Source of the DNA: Candidatus Iainarchaeum sp.
GTDB lineage: Archaea > B1Sed10-29 > WALL01
Assembly: GCA_016939415.1 (NCBI GenBank)
Contig: JAFGGZ010000035.1
Coordinates: 1-33,239 of the forward strand
Length of the DNA stretch: 33,239 nucleotides
Direction: 5' to 3'
Position 1 is the first letter of the stretch, and each line of letters opens with the position of its first letter. The translations under genes and the position numbers were made by a program. Of the stretch, positions 24,320 to 32,623 are shown piece by piece. A model generated the notes under the pieces. The model was not told the origin of the DNA. It ran no database searches and saw nothing but the letters and a program-made list of their open reading frames with translations.

Positions 24320-24670
24320 ATGGATTCCAAGCAACCGAGAAAGCAGAGAAAAGCGCACTTCGGCGCTGCGATGCACGAGCGGCAGAAGAAGGTAGCTGCG
24401 CCCCTCTCAAAAGAACTGCGCGAGAAGCACAAGAAGCGCAGCATGGCCGTGAGGAAAGGGGATACAGTGAAGGTAGTGCGCGGCCAGTATAAAGGCATCA
24501 CTGAGAAGGTCATGGAAGTCGACTTGAAGAGGTACAGGATATTCGTCAAGGGCGCGGAGCGAAAGAACGCCAAGGGCAAGGAATCTCCGTACCCTATTCA
24601 CCCATCAAACGTGATGATTACCGAGCTCAGCCTTGACGACGAGCTGAGGAAAAGCAAGCTGAAGGGATGA
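24320..24670 (+). CDS. rpl24: Ribosomal protein uL24
   Basis: A 116-aa KOW-domain assembly protein. Marks are KQPRKQRKAHFGAAMHERQKKVAAPLSKELREKHKKRSMAVRKGDTVKVVRGQYKGITEKVMEVDLKRYRIFVKGAERKNAKGKESPYPIHPSNVMITEL. Three in-frame starts exist; ATG 24320 has AGGTGAT at the right distance, whereas GTG 24311 and ATG 24314 lie within the SD. Confidence 0.95.
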   Translation: MDSKQPRKQRKAHFGAAMHERQKKVAAPLSKELREKHKKRSMAVRKGDTVKVVRGQYKGITEKVMEVDLKRYRIFVKGAERKNAKGKESPYPIHPSNVMITELSLDDELRKSKLKG

Positions 24671-24674
24671 TTGT

Positions 24675-25400
24675 ATGGCAAGCAGAGGAGAATCAAAGAT
24701 CCTGAAGAGGTTGCCGGCACCCAAGACGATGCACGTGCTCAGGAAAGAGCACAAGTTCACTGTAAAAGCCAGTTCAGGACCTCACGCGATCAGGAACAGC
24801 GTTCCGATGGCCACTGTCCTCAGGGAACTGACCGGAATGGCTGACAACCTGCATGAGGTGAAGCGCATACTCCAGGACGGCAAGGTGCTCATCGACGGGA
24901 AGATTGTCAAGGACTACGCTTTCCCGATCGGGTTCATGGACGTGGTGAGCATACCGAACGTGGACAAGTACTACCGCGCGGTGTATGACCGGAAGGGCCG
25001 GCTAAAGCTTACTGAGATCAACAGGCAGAACGCAGGATTCAAGCTGTGCAAGATACGCAACAAGACAGTAATCGGCGGAGGGAGGATACAGCTCAACCTC
25101 CACGATGGAAAGAACATACTGATGGAGAAGAACAAGTACAACGTGGGGGACGTGCTCAAGATAGAAGTCCCTAGCTTGAACGTGCTAGACTCATACTCCC
25201 TCGCCAAGGGCAGTGTTGCCTATGTAACAGGCGGCAAGCACGCAGGAGAAACAGGGCGGATCGAGGACTTGGTTCCGGGCACGATGGCCCGCAGGCCGCT
25301 GGCAGTGATAAAGAGCGGGGAAGAGCAGTTCGAGACGCAGAAGGACTACGTGTTCGTGCTGGGAACGAAAGAGGCCGCTGTGAAGGTCCAATTGGAGTGA
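24675..25400 (+). CDS. rps4e: Ribosomal protein eS4
   Basis: A 241-aa archaeal/eukaryotic small-subunit protein. The start MASRGESKILKRLPAPKTMHVLRKEHKFTVKASSGPHAIRNSVPMATVLREL is canonical. An S4-type RNA-binding part (ILQDGKVLIDGKIVKDYAFPIGFMDVVSIP) and a KOW-like C-terminal part (GSVAYVTGGKHAGETGRIEDL) follow. Full length, 4 nt after uL24. Confidence 0.96.
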   Translation: MASRGESKILKRLPAPKTMHVLRKEHKFTVKASSGPHAIRNSVPMATVLRELTGMADNLHEVKRILQDGKVLIDGKIVKDYAFPIGFMDVVSIPNVDKYYRAVYDRKGRLKLTEINRQNAGFKLCKIRNKTVIGGGRIQLNLHDGKNILMEKNKYNVGDVLKIEVPSLNVLDSYSLAKGSVAYVTGGKHAGETGRIEDLVPGTMARRPLAVIKSGEEQFETQKDYVFVLGTKEAAVKVQLE

Positions 25401-25406
25401 TGACCT

Positions 25407-25901
25407 ATGATTAACGTGAGCAAGGTCACCGTCAACATCGGCGTTGGAAACGCCGGAGAACAGCTGGAGCGAGCGGAGAAATTGCTGAACATACTCTGCG
25501 AACAGAAACCCATCCGCACCAAGGCCAGACAGAGAATTCCGACTTGGGGCATTCGCAAAAATGAAGAGATCGGCGTCAAGGTAACGCTCCGCGGGAAAAA
25601 GGCAAAGGACTTCGTTGACAGGGCCATTAACGCCAGGGAAAGGAAGCTCAAGGCAACGCAATTCGACGATGTAGGCAACTTCGCGTTCGGCGTGCCCGAG
25701 TACATCGACATACCCGGCGTGAAGTACGACCCTACAGTAGGGATATTCGGGTTCGACGTATGCGTCACTCTCGGGAAGAACGGTTACAGGATAAAGAGCA
25801 GGAAGCGCGCGAAGAGGAAAGTCCCTAGCTCACATAAGCTCACCAAAGAAGAGGCAATTGAGTGGGTGCGCAACAACATGAAGATCCAAGTGGAGGAGTG
25901 A
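25407..25901 (+). CDS. rpl5: Ribosomal protein uL5
   Basis: A 164-aa 5S rRNA/P-site tRNA contact protein of archaeal length. Marks are [57 protein letters not shown] and [29 protein letters not shown]. Start ATG follows GGAGTGATGA at the end of eS4. Its own end supplies the SD GGAGGAGTGAG for uS14. Confidence 0.96.
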   Translation: MINVSKVTVNIGVGNAGEQLERAEKLLNILCEQKPIRTKARQRIPTWGIRKNEEIGVKVTLRGKKAKDFVDRAINARERKLKATQFDDVGNFAFGVPEYIDIPGVKYDPTVGIFGFDVCVTLGKNGYRIKSRKRAKRKVPSSHKLTKEEAIEWVRNNMKIQVEE

Positions 25902-25906
25902 GCGCC

Positions 25907-26092
25907 ATGGTAAAGAAGAAACAGCAGAAGGGCGGAACAAAGCAGAAGGGAAAGAAAGTCCCGAAAGGCACCAAGCAAAGGCAGTGCAGGATATGCAGGG
26001 CGCGAAGAGGAATTATCCACAGGTACGGGCTGCACATCTGCAGACGGTGCTTCCGCGAGCAAGCAGAGAGCATGGGGTTCAAGAAGTATTAG
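25907..26092 (+). CDS. rps14: Ribosomal protein uS14 (zinc-binding)
   Basis: A 61-aa small-subunit protein with a four-Cys zinc site [35 protein letters not shown]. The N-terminal ~20 residues are an unusually Lys/Gln/Gly-rich basic tail ([19 protein letters not shown]). ATG 25907 is chosen for its SD; the 15 residues before it in the ORF track are a shadow of uL5. Confidence 0.95.
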   Translation: MVKKKQQKGGTKQKGKKVPKGTKQRQCRICRARRGIIHRYGLHICRRCFREQAESMGFKKY

Positions 26093-26101
26093 GTGATTAA
26101 C

Positions 26102-26494
26102 ATGGTTCTCAACGATCCGTTGCTCAACGCCATGAGCACAATGAAGAACGCCGAGAAGGTGGGAAAGAGCGAGTGCAAGATAAACCCCGCGTCAAAGATG
26201 ATAGGCGACGTGCTCAAGGTCATGCAGAAGGAGAAGTACATCGGCGAGTTCGAGTTCGTCGACAACGGCAAGAGCGGCCACTACAATGTCAAGCTGCTCG
26301 GCAAGATAAACAACTGCGGAGTCATCAAGCCGAGACTTGCAGTCAAGCGCGAGAGCTACGAAGAATACGAGAATAGGTTCCTGCCGGCAGAGAACATGGG
26401 AGTGCTTGTCGTGTCAACATCGTACGGCGTGATGACGCAGCGCGAGGCAACCACAAGAAAGGTTGGGGGACGGCTGCTGGCCTTCGTTTACTGA
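26102..26494 (+). CDS. rps8: Ribosomal protein uS8
   Basis: A 130-aa central-domain 16S rRNA-binding protein. Marks are [75 protein letters not shown] and the C-terminal [34 protein letters not shown] 26102 follows TAGGTGATT, in which the uS14 stop merges with the SD. Confidence 0.96.
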   Translation: MVLNDPLLNAMSTMKNAEKVGKSECKINPASKMIGDVLKVMQKEKYIGEFEFVDNGKSGHYNVKLLGKINNCGVIKPRLAVKRESYEEYENRFLPAENMGVLVVSTSYGVMTQREATTRKVGGRLLAFVY

Positions 26495-26505
26495 GGTGAT
26501 TTCGG

Positions 26506-27042
26506 ATGAGTATGGCTGTCGATATAAGAGAGGAAATCCCGATCGAGGACGGGGTGCAGGTGTCAGTGGAAGGTGACACAGTCAAAGTTAAGGGTCCTAA
26601 AGGCAGCTTGGAGCGCAATTTTGACCTCAGGAACATCCACGTCGCAACCGAGGGCAACAACGTCATTGTCTACTCCGAGTTCCCGAAACGCCAGCAGAAG
26701 GCGATGGTGGGAACAATCGCGTCGCACATAAAGAACATGATTCACGGCGCTAAAGAAGGGTTCGCGTACCGCCTGCAAGTGGTGTACGCCCACTTCCCCG
26801 TAAACCTCGGCGTGCAGGGGAACAAGGTCATCATCAAGAATTTCATGGGTGAGAAGCACCCCCGGGAATCACAGATTGCCGGCAATGTAAAAGTGGATAT
26901 ACAGGGGCAGAACATAACAGTCACGGGCGCCAACAAAGAAGACGTCGCCCAGACCTCCGCGAACCTCGTCGAGGCCACGCGCATAAAGCGCAGGGACCCG
27001 AGGGTGTTCAAGGACGGCATATACATAATAGGGAAGGAGTGA
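26506..27042 (+). CDS. rpl6: Ribosomal protein uL6
   Basis: A 178-aa duplicated-fold large-subunit protein near the factor-binding site. Marks are VQVSVEGDTVKVKGPKGSLERNF, IASHIKNMIHGAKEGFAYRLQVVYAHFPVNLGVQGNKVIIKNFMGEKHPRE and ITVTGANKEDVAQTSANLVEATRIKRRDPRVFKDGIYII. The uS8 stop runs into GAGGTGATT before ATG 26506; ATG 26512 is an alternative. Confidence 0.96.
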   Translation: MSMAVDIREEIPIEDGVQVSVEGDTVKVKGPKGSLERNFDLRNIHVATEGNNVIVYSEFPKRQQKAMVGTIASHIKNMIHGAKEGFAYRLQVVYAHFPVNLGVQGNKVIIKNFMGEKHPRESQIAGNVKVDIQGQNITVTGANKEDVAQTSANLVEATRIKRRDPRVFKDGIYIIGKE

Positions 27043-27047
27043 GCCGC

Positions 27048-27398
27048 ATGGTAAAAAAGAGCTCACCGAAGAAGAGGAAAGTACCTACATTCGCGAGACA
27101 GAACGCTTCCGAGAAGAAGAGAGTCGGGAGCCGCTGGCGGAAACCTCGTGGCATCGACTCGAAGCAGCGCCAGCAACGCCAGGAGAAGGGAGCGCACCCG
27201 AGGATTGGATACTCCCAGCCGCGCGCAATCAGGGGAATGCACCCAACGGGCGTCAGGGAAATCCTCGTAAACAACCTCGCGGGACTTGAGGGATGCGCCG
27301 GCAAGGCCGTTCGCATCGCGTCAGCAGTGGGAAAGAGGAAGCGCGAGGGGATACTCAAGAAAGCGGAGGAGATGAAGCTCAGGGTGCTGAACCCCTGA
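27048..27398 (+). CDS. rpl32e: Ribosomal protein eL32
   Basis: A 116-aa archaeal/eukaryotic protein. Marks are KVPTFARQNASEKKRVGSRWRKPRGIDSKQRQQRQEKGAHPRIGYSQPRAIRGMHPTGVREILVNN, with a typical C-terminal helix. ATG 27048 has GGAAGGAGTGAG upstream; the GTG of the ORF track is inside it. Shorter than forms with an N-terminal extension but complete. Confidence 0.95.
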   Translation: MVKKSSPKKRKVPTFARQNASEKKRVGSRWRKPRGIDSKQRQQRQEKGAHPRIGYSQPRAIRGMHPTGVREILVNNLAGLEGCAGKAVRIASAVGKRKREGILKKAEEMKLRVLNP

Positions 27399-27411
27399 GG
27401 AGTTGATGGTC

Positions 27412-27828
27412 ATGGAAGTCGGCAAGGTAAAGAAGCTCGCGGCTCGAACGCTCGGGGTTGGCGTCCATCGCGTCAAGGTGATGAACGCAGAGCGTGCGGC
27501 AGAAGCAATCACGAGAGAGGATATCCGGACAATGGTGAAGGAGAAAGCCATCAAGCTAACGCCTGTTGTCGGGACGAGCCGCGCACGCGCCAGGATCCTG
27601 GCAGCAAAGAAGAAGGCGGGACGCAGGACCGGCGCAGGAAAGCGCAAGGGCACCAAAAAGGTGCGGCAGAAAAAGAAGCGAACGTGGATGGTTCGCGTGC
27701 GCGCGCAGCGCAGGAAGCTGCGCGAACTGAACCCGACGAATTACAGGCAGGTATACCGCATGATAAAGGGCGGGTTCTTCAAGTCAGTAAAGCACTTGCA
27801 GGAATACGTCAGGAAAGGGGGGCAGTAA
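27412..27828 (+). CDS. rpl19e: Ribosomal protein eL19
   Basis: A 138-aa helical, strongly basic protein. Marks are VGKVKKLAARTLGVGVHRVKVMNAERAAEAITREDIRTMVKEKAIKLTPVVGTSRARARILAAKKKAGRRTGAGKRKGTKKVRQKKKRTWMVRVRAQRRKLREL. ATG 27412 is set by GAGGAGTTGAT; TTG 27403 and ATG 27406 lie inside that SD. Follows eL32 as in other archaea. Confidence 0.95.
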   Translation: MEVGKVKKLAARTLGVGVHRVKVMNAERAAEAITREDIRTMVKEKAIKLTPVVGTSRARARILAAKKKAGRRTGAGKRKGTKKVRQKKKRTWMVRVRAQRRKLRELNPTNYRQVYRMIKGGFFKSVKHLQEYVRKGGQ

Positions 27829-27829
27829 A

Positions 27830-28351
27830 ATGACCCAGAACACGACTTACACAATGCGATTCAGGAGAAGGCGGGAGGGTAAAACAGATTACCACAGGCG
27901 CCTTAGACTGCTGAAATCGAGGATTCCCAGATTTGTCGTCAGGGTCCTGCCGCGCCAAGTGATCACCCAAGTCATAAACTTTAACGAGAAGGGCGACAAC
28001 GTCGAAGCATGCGCATCCTCACTCGAGCTCAAGAAGTACGGCTGGAAGGTTCACACGGGAAACGTGAGCGCTGCTTACCTCACGGGGTTCATGTGCGGCC
28101 TGAGGGCGAAGAAGAGGGGCATATCCGAAGCCGTGCTGGACATAGGCCTGCACACCCCAGTATATGGCTCGAACGTCTTCGCTGCCCTTAAGGGCGCGCT
28201 GGACGCGGGCATAAACATTCCACACGACGAGAAGTGCCTGCCAGCAGAAGAAAAGATAAAAGGCAGGATTCTGGCTCAGAACCTGGGCCGCGAAGAGATC
28301 CAAAAGCAGTTCGAGGCCGTCATGAGCGAGATAGAGAAGAAGGTGAAGTGA
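27830..28351 (+). CDS. rpl18: Ribosomal protein uL18
   Basis: A 173-aa 5S rRNA-binding protein of archaeal type. Marks are YTMRFRRRREGKTDYHRRLRLLKSRIPRFVVRVLPRQVITQVINF, AAYLTGFMCGLRAKKRGISEAVLDIGLHTPVYGSNVFAALKGALDAGINIPHDEKCLP. It starts 1 nt after eL19 with an A/G-rich SD (GGAAAGGGGGG) upstream. Confidence 0.96.
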   Translation: MTQNTTYTMRFRRRREGKTDYHRRLRLLKSRIPRFVVRVLPRQVITQVINFNEKGDNVEACASSLELKKYGWKVHTGNVSAAYLTGFMCGLRAKKRGISEAVLDIGLHTPVYGSNVFAALKGALDAGINIPHDEKCLPAEEKIKGRILAQNLGREEIQKQFEAVMSEIEKKVK

Positions 28352-28352
28352 A

Positions 28353-29015
28353 ATGCCACCAAAAAGAAAGAAGAGGGAAAGCCGGAGACAAGAAGACCGT
28401 GAGGCAATGCTCACGGCATGGGTTCCGAGAACCAAGGCAGGCAAGCTTGTGCAGGCACAGGAGATCACTTCGCTCGACCAGGTATTCAAGATGAACATCC
28501 CCGTCATGGAGCCGGAGATAGTGGATTACCTCATGCCGAACATTTCCGAGGAAGTCCTTAACGTGGCAGCTGTCCAGCGCACGACTGATGCTGGGCGCAA
28601 GAGACAATTCCAAGTGACTGCGGTCGTCGGCAACAAAGACGGCTTCGTCGGCGTCGGGGTCGGAAAGGGCCCCAATGTCAAGCAGGCAATAGAAAACTCA
28701 ATGCGGAAGGCCAGACTGAACATCACCCCCATACAGCGCGGTTGCGGTTCGTGGCAATGCGGTTGCGGCTCAGAACATTCAGTGCCATTCAAATGCGTTG
28801 GGAAGTGCGGGTCTGTGAGGATTTACCTGATGCCCGCACCGAAGGGAACAGGCATCATGGCCGGGGACACAACAAAAAAAGTCCTGGAACTGGCCGGAGT
28901 GAGAGACGTGTGGACCCGCAGCAGCGGGAACACGAGAACAGTCTTCAACGCAGCCAGGGCAACTGTCGAAGCGCTCAAGAACACGAAAGAACTCAAGACA
29001 GGTGAGGTCATATGA
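28353..29015 (+). CDS. rps5: Ribosomal protein uS5
   Basis: A 220-aa decoding/fidelity protein. Marks are WVPRTKAGKLVQAQEITSLDQVF, the dsRNA-binding-like QVTAVVGNKDGFVGVGVGKGPNVKQAIENSMRKARLN, the Cys-rich archaeal loop RGCGSWQCGCGSEHSVPFKCVGKCGSV, and APKGTGIMAGDTTKKVLELAGVRDVWTRSSGNTRT. ATG 28353 follows GGTGAAG. The stop overlaps uL30 (ATGA). Confidence 0.96.
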   Translation: MPPKRKKRESRRQEDREAMLTAWVPRTKAGKLVQAQEITSLDQVFKMNIPVMEPEIVDYLMPNISEEVLNVAAVQRTTDAGRKRQFQVTAVVGNKDGFVGVGVGKGPNVKQAIENSMRKARLNITPIQRGCGSWQCGCGSEHSVPFKCVGKCGSVRIYLMPAPKGTGIMAGDTTKKVLELAGVRDVWTRSSGNTRTVFNAARATVEALKNTKELKTGEVI

Positions 29016-29476
29016 ACAGGATAGCTGTCGTCATGGTGAAAGGACTCATCAACACCCCGCAGACAGTAAAGGACACGCTGAAGATGATTAACCTCACGAA
29101 GGTTAATCACTGCGTTGTTATAGACGACAGGAAAGAGTACAAGGGAATGCTCCAAAAAGCCAAGGACTGCATCACGTGGGGCGAGGTCAGCGGCGACATT
29201 GTTGTGAGGCTTCTGGACAAGAGAGGTAGGATCGTTGGTGACAGGAAGCTGAGCGAGGAATGGCTCAAAGACCACAACTTTAAGTCGATTCAGGCATTCG
29301 CAGACTCATTTATGAAGTTCGAAGCAGAGCTCAGGGATTTGGATGTCAAGCCCGTCTTCAGGCTCGGCCCTCCAAAGAAGGGATACAAAACCACAAAGAA
29401 GACGTTCAGGCAGGGCGGCGACCTGGGATACAGGGGGGAAGCAATAAACGACTTGCTTGCCAGGATGGTGAGGTGA
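29012..29476 (+). CDS. rpl30: Ribosomal protein uL30
   Basis: A 154-aa archaeal form of uL30 (eukaryotic L7 homologue). Marks are AVVMVKGLINTPQTVKDTLKMINLTKVNHCVVIDDRKEYKGMLQKAKDCITWGEV and the C-terminal archaeal part FRLGPPKKGYKTTKKTFRQGGDLGYRGEAINDLLARMV. Start overlaps the uS5 stop; AGGTG precedes it. Confidence 0.95.
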   Translation: MNRIAVVMVKGLINTPQTVKDTLKMINLTKVNHCVVIDDRKEYKGMLQKAKDCITWGEVSGDIVVRLLDKRGRIVGDRKLSEEWLKDHNFKSIQAFADSFMKFEAELRDLDVKPVFRLGPPKKGYKTTKKTFRQGGDLGYRGEAINDLLARMVR

Positions 29477-29869
29477 ATGGCGCTCAAGAGCAGGAAGATC
29501 AGGACGAAGCAGAGAGGCACGCGAGTGTGCGGCAGGGGAAAAAAGGGATCACGCAGGCGCGACTCTGGCCGCGGTCTGGCAGGCTCCAAGAAGCACATGT
29601 ACTCCTGGATCCTCAAGAACGACCCTGACCACTTCGGCCGCAGGAAAATGAAGTCCCTGCAGAAGAAGCTCAAGGTCGTCAACGTAGGCTATTTAAATAA
29701 CCTCGCTGTAATGAAGGATGTTAAAGAGCTGGACGTCACAGAGCTGGGCTTCGAGAAAGTGATCGGCGGCGGCAAAGTCGACCAAGCGCTGAAAGTCACC
29801 GCCAAGTCCGTTACAGAGGCTGCCAAGCAGAAGATAGAGACTGCAGGCGGCTCAGTGACACTGGCTTGA
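29477..29869 (+). CDS. rpl15: Ribosomal protein uL15
   Basis: A 130-aa large-subunit protein. The glycine/arginine-rich N-terminus RKIRTKQRGTRVCGRGKKGSRRRDSGRGLAGSKKHMYSWILKNDPDHFGRR is typical, followed by LKVVNVGYLNN and a C-terminal VTAKSVTEAAKQKIETAGGSV strand-helix. Starts immediately after the uL30 stop with GGTGA inside the uL30 end. Confidence 0.94.
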   Translation: MALKSRKIRTKQRGTRVCGRGKKGSRRRDSGRGLAGSKKHMYSWILKNDPDHFGRRKMKSLQKKLKVVNVGYLNNLAVMKDVKELDVTELGFEKVIGGGKVDQALKVTAKSVTEAAKQKIETAGGSVTLA

Positions 29870-29886
29870 GTAAAGCAGGTGTTCCA

Positions 29887-31410
29887 ATGGCCTTTGAGTT
29901 CCTTGACCCGATAATCAAAATGCTTCCAGAGGTGAAGCGGCCTTCCCAGACACCGGACATGAAGAAGCGCATGATATGGGTCGCTGGAGCGCTGCTCATA
30001 TTCTTCATCCTCGGCCAGATAAATCCTGTGGGACTCCTATCGCCAGGAAGGCTTAACGAGATAAAGCTGAGTGACCCTGTGCGATACCAGCAGATCATAG
30101 ATTCACAAGGCGGAGTCATGCAGAGGGTTGGGTTCCTGGAAAGCGTTCAAACCATTCTCGCGTCAAAGATAGGCTCGCTCGCAACCCTGGGTATCGGACC
30201 CATAGTCATGGCATCGATCATCCTGCAACTGCTGGCAGGAGCCGAAATACTCTCCATAGAAAAAGAACGGTACCAGGGAGTGCAAAAGCTGTTCGCGATC
30301 CTGTTCTGCTTCTTCGAAGCAGCCATATACGTGTTCACCGGCTTCATTCCGATCGAGCCATCAGGCATAACGCTGTTCCCTGTCCCGGCGCTGGCAGGCT
30401 TCTTCGAGATGAACGCCATGCTCGTGCTCGCTCAAATCGCGTTAGGCTCCATAGTCCTGCTGTACTTAGACGAAGTCGTGTCCAAGTGGGGATTCGGCTC
30501 GGGAATAGGCTTGTTCATAGTGGCAGGCGTGTCGCAATCAATCATCTACCGCTCGGTGAATCCAGCCGCCGGACTGATACCCACATTCTTCAACACAGTC
30601 ATGTCGACTGGAGCTCTGGACTTCGACCTGCTGGCACCGCTAATCTTCACCTTCATCGTATTCATGGTAGTGGTCTTCGCAGAAGCCATGCGCATAGAAA
30701 TACCGCTGACGCTCGGGCGCATCAGGGGCGTGGGAGGACGATACCCACTCAAGTTCCTGTACGTGTCAAACCTGCCTGTCATACTCGCAGCCGCGCTGTT
30801 CGCAAACGTGCAGCTCTTCGCGTCAGTGCTCAGTAACTGGGGATTCCCGCTGCTAGGCCAATTCGGTCCTGGAGGACAGCCACTCCCCTCGCTCGTGCTA
30901 TCCCTTGACCCGAGCCAATTGTCCTTGCCGCTGGCGTACCTGGTAAAAGCACCCTACGGCATCGTAGGGACGACGACGGCGATACAACAGTACATACTCA
31001 GCCCGAGCGTCGTCGTGCTAGGTTTCATTCCATTGGAGCTCATCCACCTGCTGGGATACGCAACCATACTAATCGCGTGCTGCGTTGTGTTCGGCAAATT
31101 CTGGGTAGAGACCACGAACATGGGATCGTCGCAAGTGGCGAAGCAACTCCAGCAAGTCGGGTTCAGCGTGCCGGGCTTCCGCAGGGACGTGCGCGTCATA
31201 GAGCGCGTGCTGGACAGATACATACCAATAATCACTGTGCTGGGGTCGGCTGCGGTGGGGCTGCTCGCTGCCGGCGCAGACATCACCGGCGCGTTGGGTA
31301 CGGGAACGGGAATTCTGCTGAGCGTAGGCATACTGTACAGGCTGTACGAGGAACTGGCTGCAGCACAACTCTCGGAACTCCATCCTGCGCTGAAGAATTT
31401 CTTGGGGTGA
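29887..31410 (+). CDS. secY: Protein translocase subunit SecY
   Basis: A 507-aa Sec channel subunit with about ten membrane helices. Recognisable parts are LPEVKRPSQTPDMKKRMIWVAGALLIFFILGQI (TM1), the plug-region segment, IGPIVMASIILQLLAG, the cytosolic loop EIPLTLGRIRGVGGRYPLKFLYVSNLPVILAAALF, and the last helices with LGTGTGILLSVGILYRLYEELA. The ORF opens at TTG 29866 inside uL15; ATG 29887 with AGGTG 5 nt upstream is preferred. Last gene of the spc-type series, placed before the membrane-insertase gene. Confidence 0.96.
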   Translation: MAFEFLDPIIKMLPEVKRPSQTPDMKKRMIWVAGALLIFFILGQINPVGLLSPGRLNEIKLSDPVRYQQIIDSQGGVMQRVGFLESVQTILASKIGSLATLGIGPIVMASIILQLLAGAEILSIEKERYQGVQKLFAILFCFFEAAIYVFTGFIPIEPSGITLFPVPALAGFFEMNAMLVLAQIALGSIVLLYLDEVVSKWGFGSGIGLFIVAGVSQSIIYRSVNPAAGLIPTFFNTVMSTGALDFDLLAPLIFTFIVFMVVVFAEAMRIEIPLTLGRIRGVGGRYPLKFLYVSNLPVILAAALFANVQLFASVLSNWGFPLLGQFGPGGQPLPSLVLSLDPSQLSLPLAYLVKAPYGIVGTTTAIQQYILSPSVVVLGFIPLELIHLLGYATILIACCVVFGKFWVETTNMGSSQVAKQLQQVGFSVPGFRRDVRVIERVLDRYIPIITVLGSAAVGLLAAGADITGALGTGTGILLSVGILYRLYEELAAAQLSELHPALKNFLG

Positions 31411-31417
31411 ACAAGAC

Positions 31418-31930
31418 ATGATGGAATTGCTAGGGATAAAACTGATTTACCCAACATCCGCCGCGATAGTCGCTGTAGCAGCCATAGGCGTGTCGCTTGT
31501 GTCGATTATGCTGCACGGCAAGATGGTAGACCGATCGAAGATGGACGACGTGAGAAAGCGGGTTGAGGAACACCAGAAGCAGTTCCTCGAAGCGCAGAAG
31601 AACAACGACACGAAGAGAGTGGCCAAGCTGGAGCGCGAACAGGAAGCGATCATGAAAGAAGTGCGCCAGAACATGACAGCCAGCATGAAGCCCACACTCA
31701 TCACCATGCCCATCGTCCTGCTGCTCATATGGTTCCTCGGAGACCAGTTCGGAAAGGTCGGGCCACTGATGGACCTCCCGTTCGGCATTCCATTCCTGAC
31801 GAAAGCAGTCGCAGACGCAGGCATCGTGAACGGCATGGACTGGTTCGCGGTATACCTCGTGTGCGCCCTCACCACAAGCCTGTCGATAGAACTCGTGTTC
31901 CGAAAACTATGGAAAAGGTTGAAGGGATGA
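31418..31930 (+). CDS. DUF106/EMC3-TMCO1-type membrane insertase (archaeal Oxa1/YidC relative)
   Basis: A 170-aa membrane protein of the archaeal DUF106 family, related to EMC3, TMCO1, Get1 and YidC/Oxa1. Three membrane helices are visible: about residues 11-33 (YPTSAAIVAVAAIGVSLVSIML), 93-110 (TLITMPIVLLLIWFLGD) and 140-160 (WFAVYLVCALTTSLSIELVF). A charged coiled coil between TM1 and TM2 (MDDVRKRVEEHQKQFLEAQKNNDTKRVAKLEREQEAIMKEVRQ) is the expected cytosolic hairpin. Adjacent to SecY, it fits membrane-protein insertion. Its stop overlaps the cmk start. Confidence 0.9.
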   Translation: MMELLGIKLIYPTSAAIVAVAAIGVSLVSIMLHGKMVDRSKMDDVRKRVEEHQKQFLEAQKNNDTKRVAKLEREQEAIMKEVRQNMTASMKPTLITMPIVLLLIWFLGDQFGKVGPLMDLPFGIPFLTKAVADAGIVNGMDWFAVYLVCALTTSLSIELVFRKLWKRLKG

Positions 31931-32466
31931 TAATCACCATAGGCGGCCTTCACTGCGCCGGGCGCTCCACTGTCGCAAAGCTTCTCTCGGAAAAAACAGG
32001 GTTCAGGCACGTCAGCGTGGGGGACGTGGCAAGAAAGATGGCCATGGAAAAGGGCATGAGCATAGAAGAGTTCAATACGTACTTGGAGAAGCACTTGGAA
32101 GAAGACAAGGAACTCGACCGACGGATGCTCGCAGAAGCAAGCGGCGACGTCATCCTGGAAGGCAATCTCTGCGGCGCGCTCCTCCCGAAAGCGGATATAA
32201 AAATCTGGTTGACAGCAGATCCCCGGACCCGCGCCGAGCGAAGGATGATCAAGCAACGCTTCGGCGACAAGCCGTCAGGAAGCATTGAGGATGCGGAAAA
32301 AGAGCTGAAGCAGAGGGAGGAGAGCGAGAGGAAGAGGTACGAGAAGATGTACGGCATCAATCTCTCTGACCTCAGTGCGTATGACTTGATAATCAACACA
32401 GGCGAGTGGCCCGCCAAAAGCGTGGCCAGCATCATTCTCGAAGCTGTGGAAAGGAGGAATGAGTGA
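31927..32466 (+). CDS. cmk: Cytidylate kinase, archaeal type, with altered Walker A
   Basis: A 179-aa P-loop nucleoside monophosphate kinase that phosphorylates CMP/dCMP. Marks are MIITIGGLHCAGRSTVAKLLSEKTGFRHVSVGDVARKMA, EEDKELDRRMLAEASGDVILEGNLCG, DPRTRAERR and RKRYEKMYGINLSDLSAYDLIINTGEWP. The P-loop reads GGLHCAGRST, so the near-invariant Lys is Arg13. ATG 31927 overlaps the upstream stop (ATGA); the longer ORF-track start is a shadow. Position between DUF106 and eL14/Cbf5 matches cmk in other archaea. Whether it is active with Arg is unknown. Confidence 0.9.
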   Translation: MIITIGGLHCAGRSTVAKLLSEKTGFRHVSVGDVARKMAMEKGMSIEEFNTYLEKHLEEDKELDRRMLAEASGDVILEGNLCGALLPKADIKIWLTADPRTRAERRMIKQRFGDKPSGSIEDAEKELKQREESERKRYEKMYGINLSDLSAYDLIINTGEWPAKSVASIILEAVERRNE

Positions 32467-32621
32467 TGTTGTTAAAGAAAGGAACTAAGTGCGTGAAGAC
32501 ATCCGGACGCGAGAAAGGCAAGAACGTCAGGATAGTCGAGGTAATCGACGAGAACTTCGTCCTCGTAGAAGGGGATGGCGTCAAGAAGCGCAGATGCAAC
32601 GTCAAGCACCTGAAGTGTTGA
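32466..32621 (+). CDS. rpl14e: Ribosomal protein eL14, short form
   Basis: A 51-aa protein not in the ORF track because of its size. Translation is MLLKKGTKCVKTSGREKGKNVRIVEVIDENFVLVEGDGVKKRRCNVKHLKC. This matches the KOW-like core of archaeal eL14 (CVKT.GREAG..VV..I..NFVLV....VKRRR.N..HL). Archaeal eL14 is usually longer (roughly 75-95 aa), so the C-terminal part is missing. AAGGAGG (32451-32457) lies 8 nt before the ATG, and the ATG shares a base with the cmk stop. Located between cmk and Cbf5, its normal place. Confidence 0.88.
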   Translation: MLLKKGTKCVKTSGREKGKNVRIVEVIDENFVLVEGDGVKKRRCNVKHLKC

Positions 32622-32623
32622 CG

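Noticed and set aside
32489-32623. Upstream extension of Cbf5 in frame from GTG 32489
   Set aside because: The translation is Arg-rich, does not resemble the Cbf5 N-terminal domain, and is the shadow frame of eL14.
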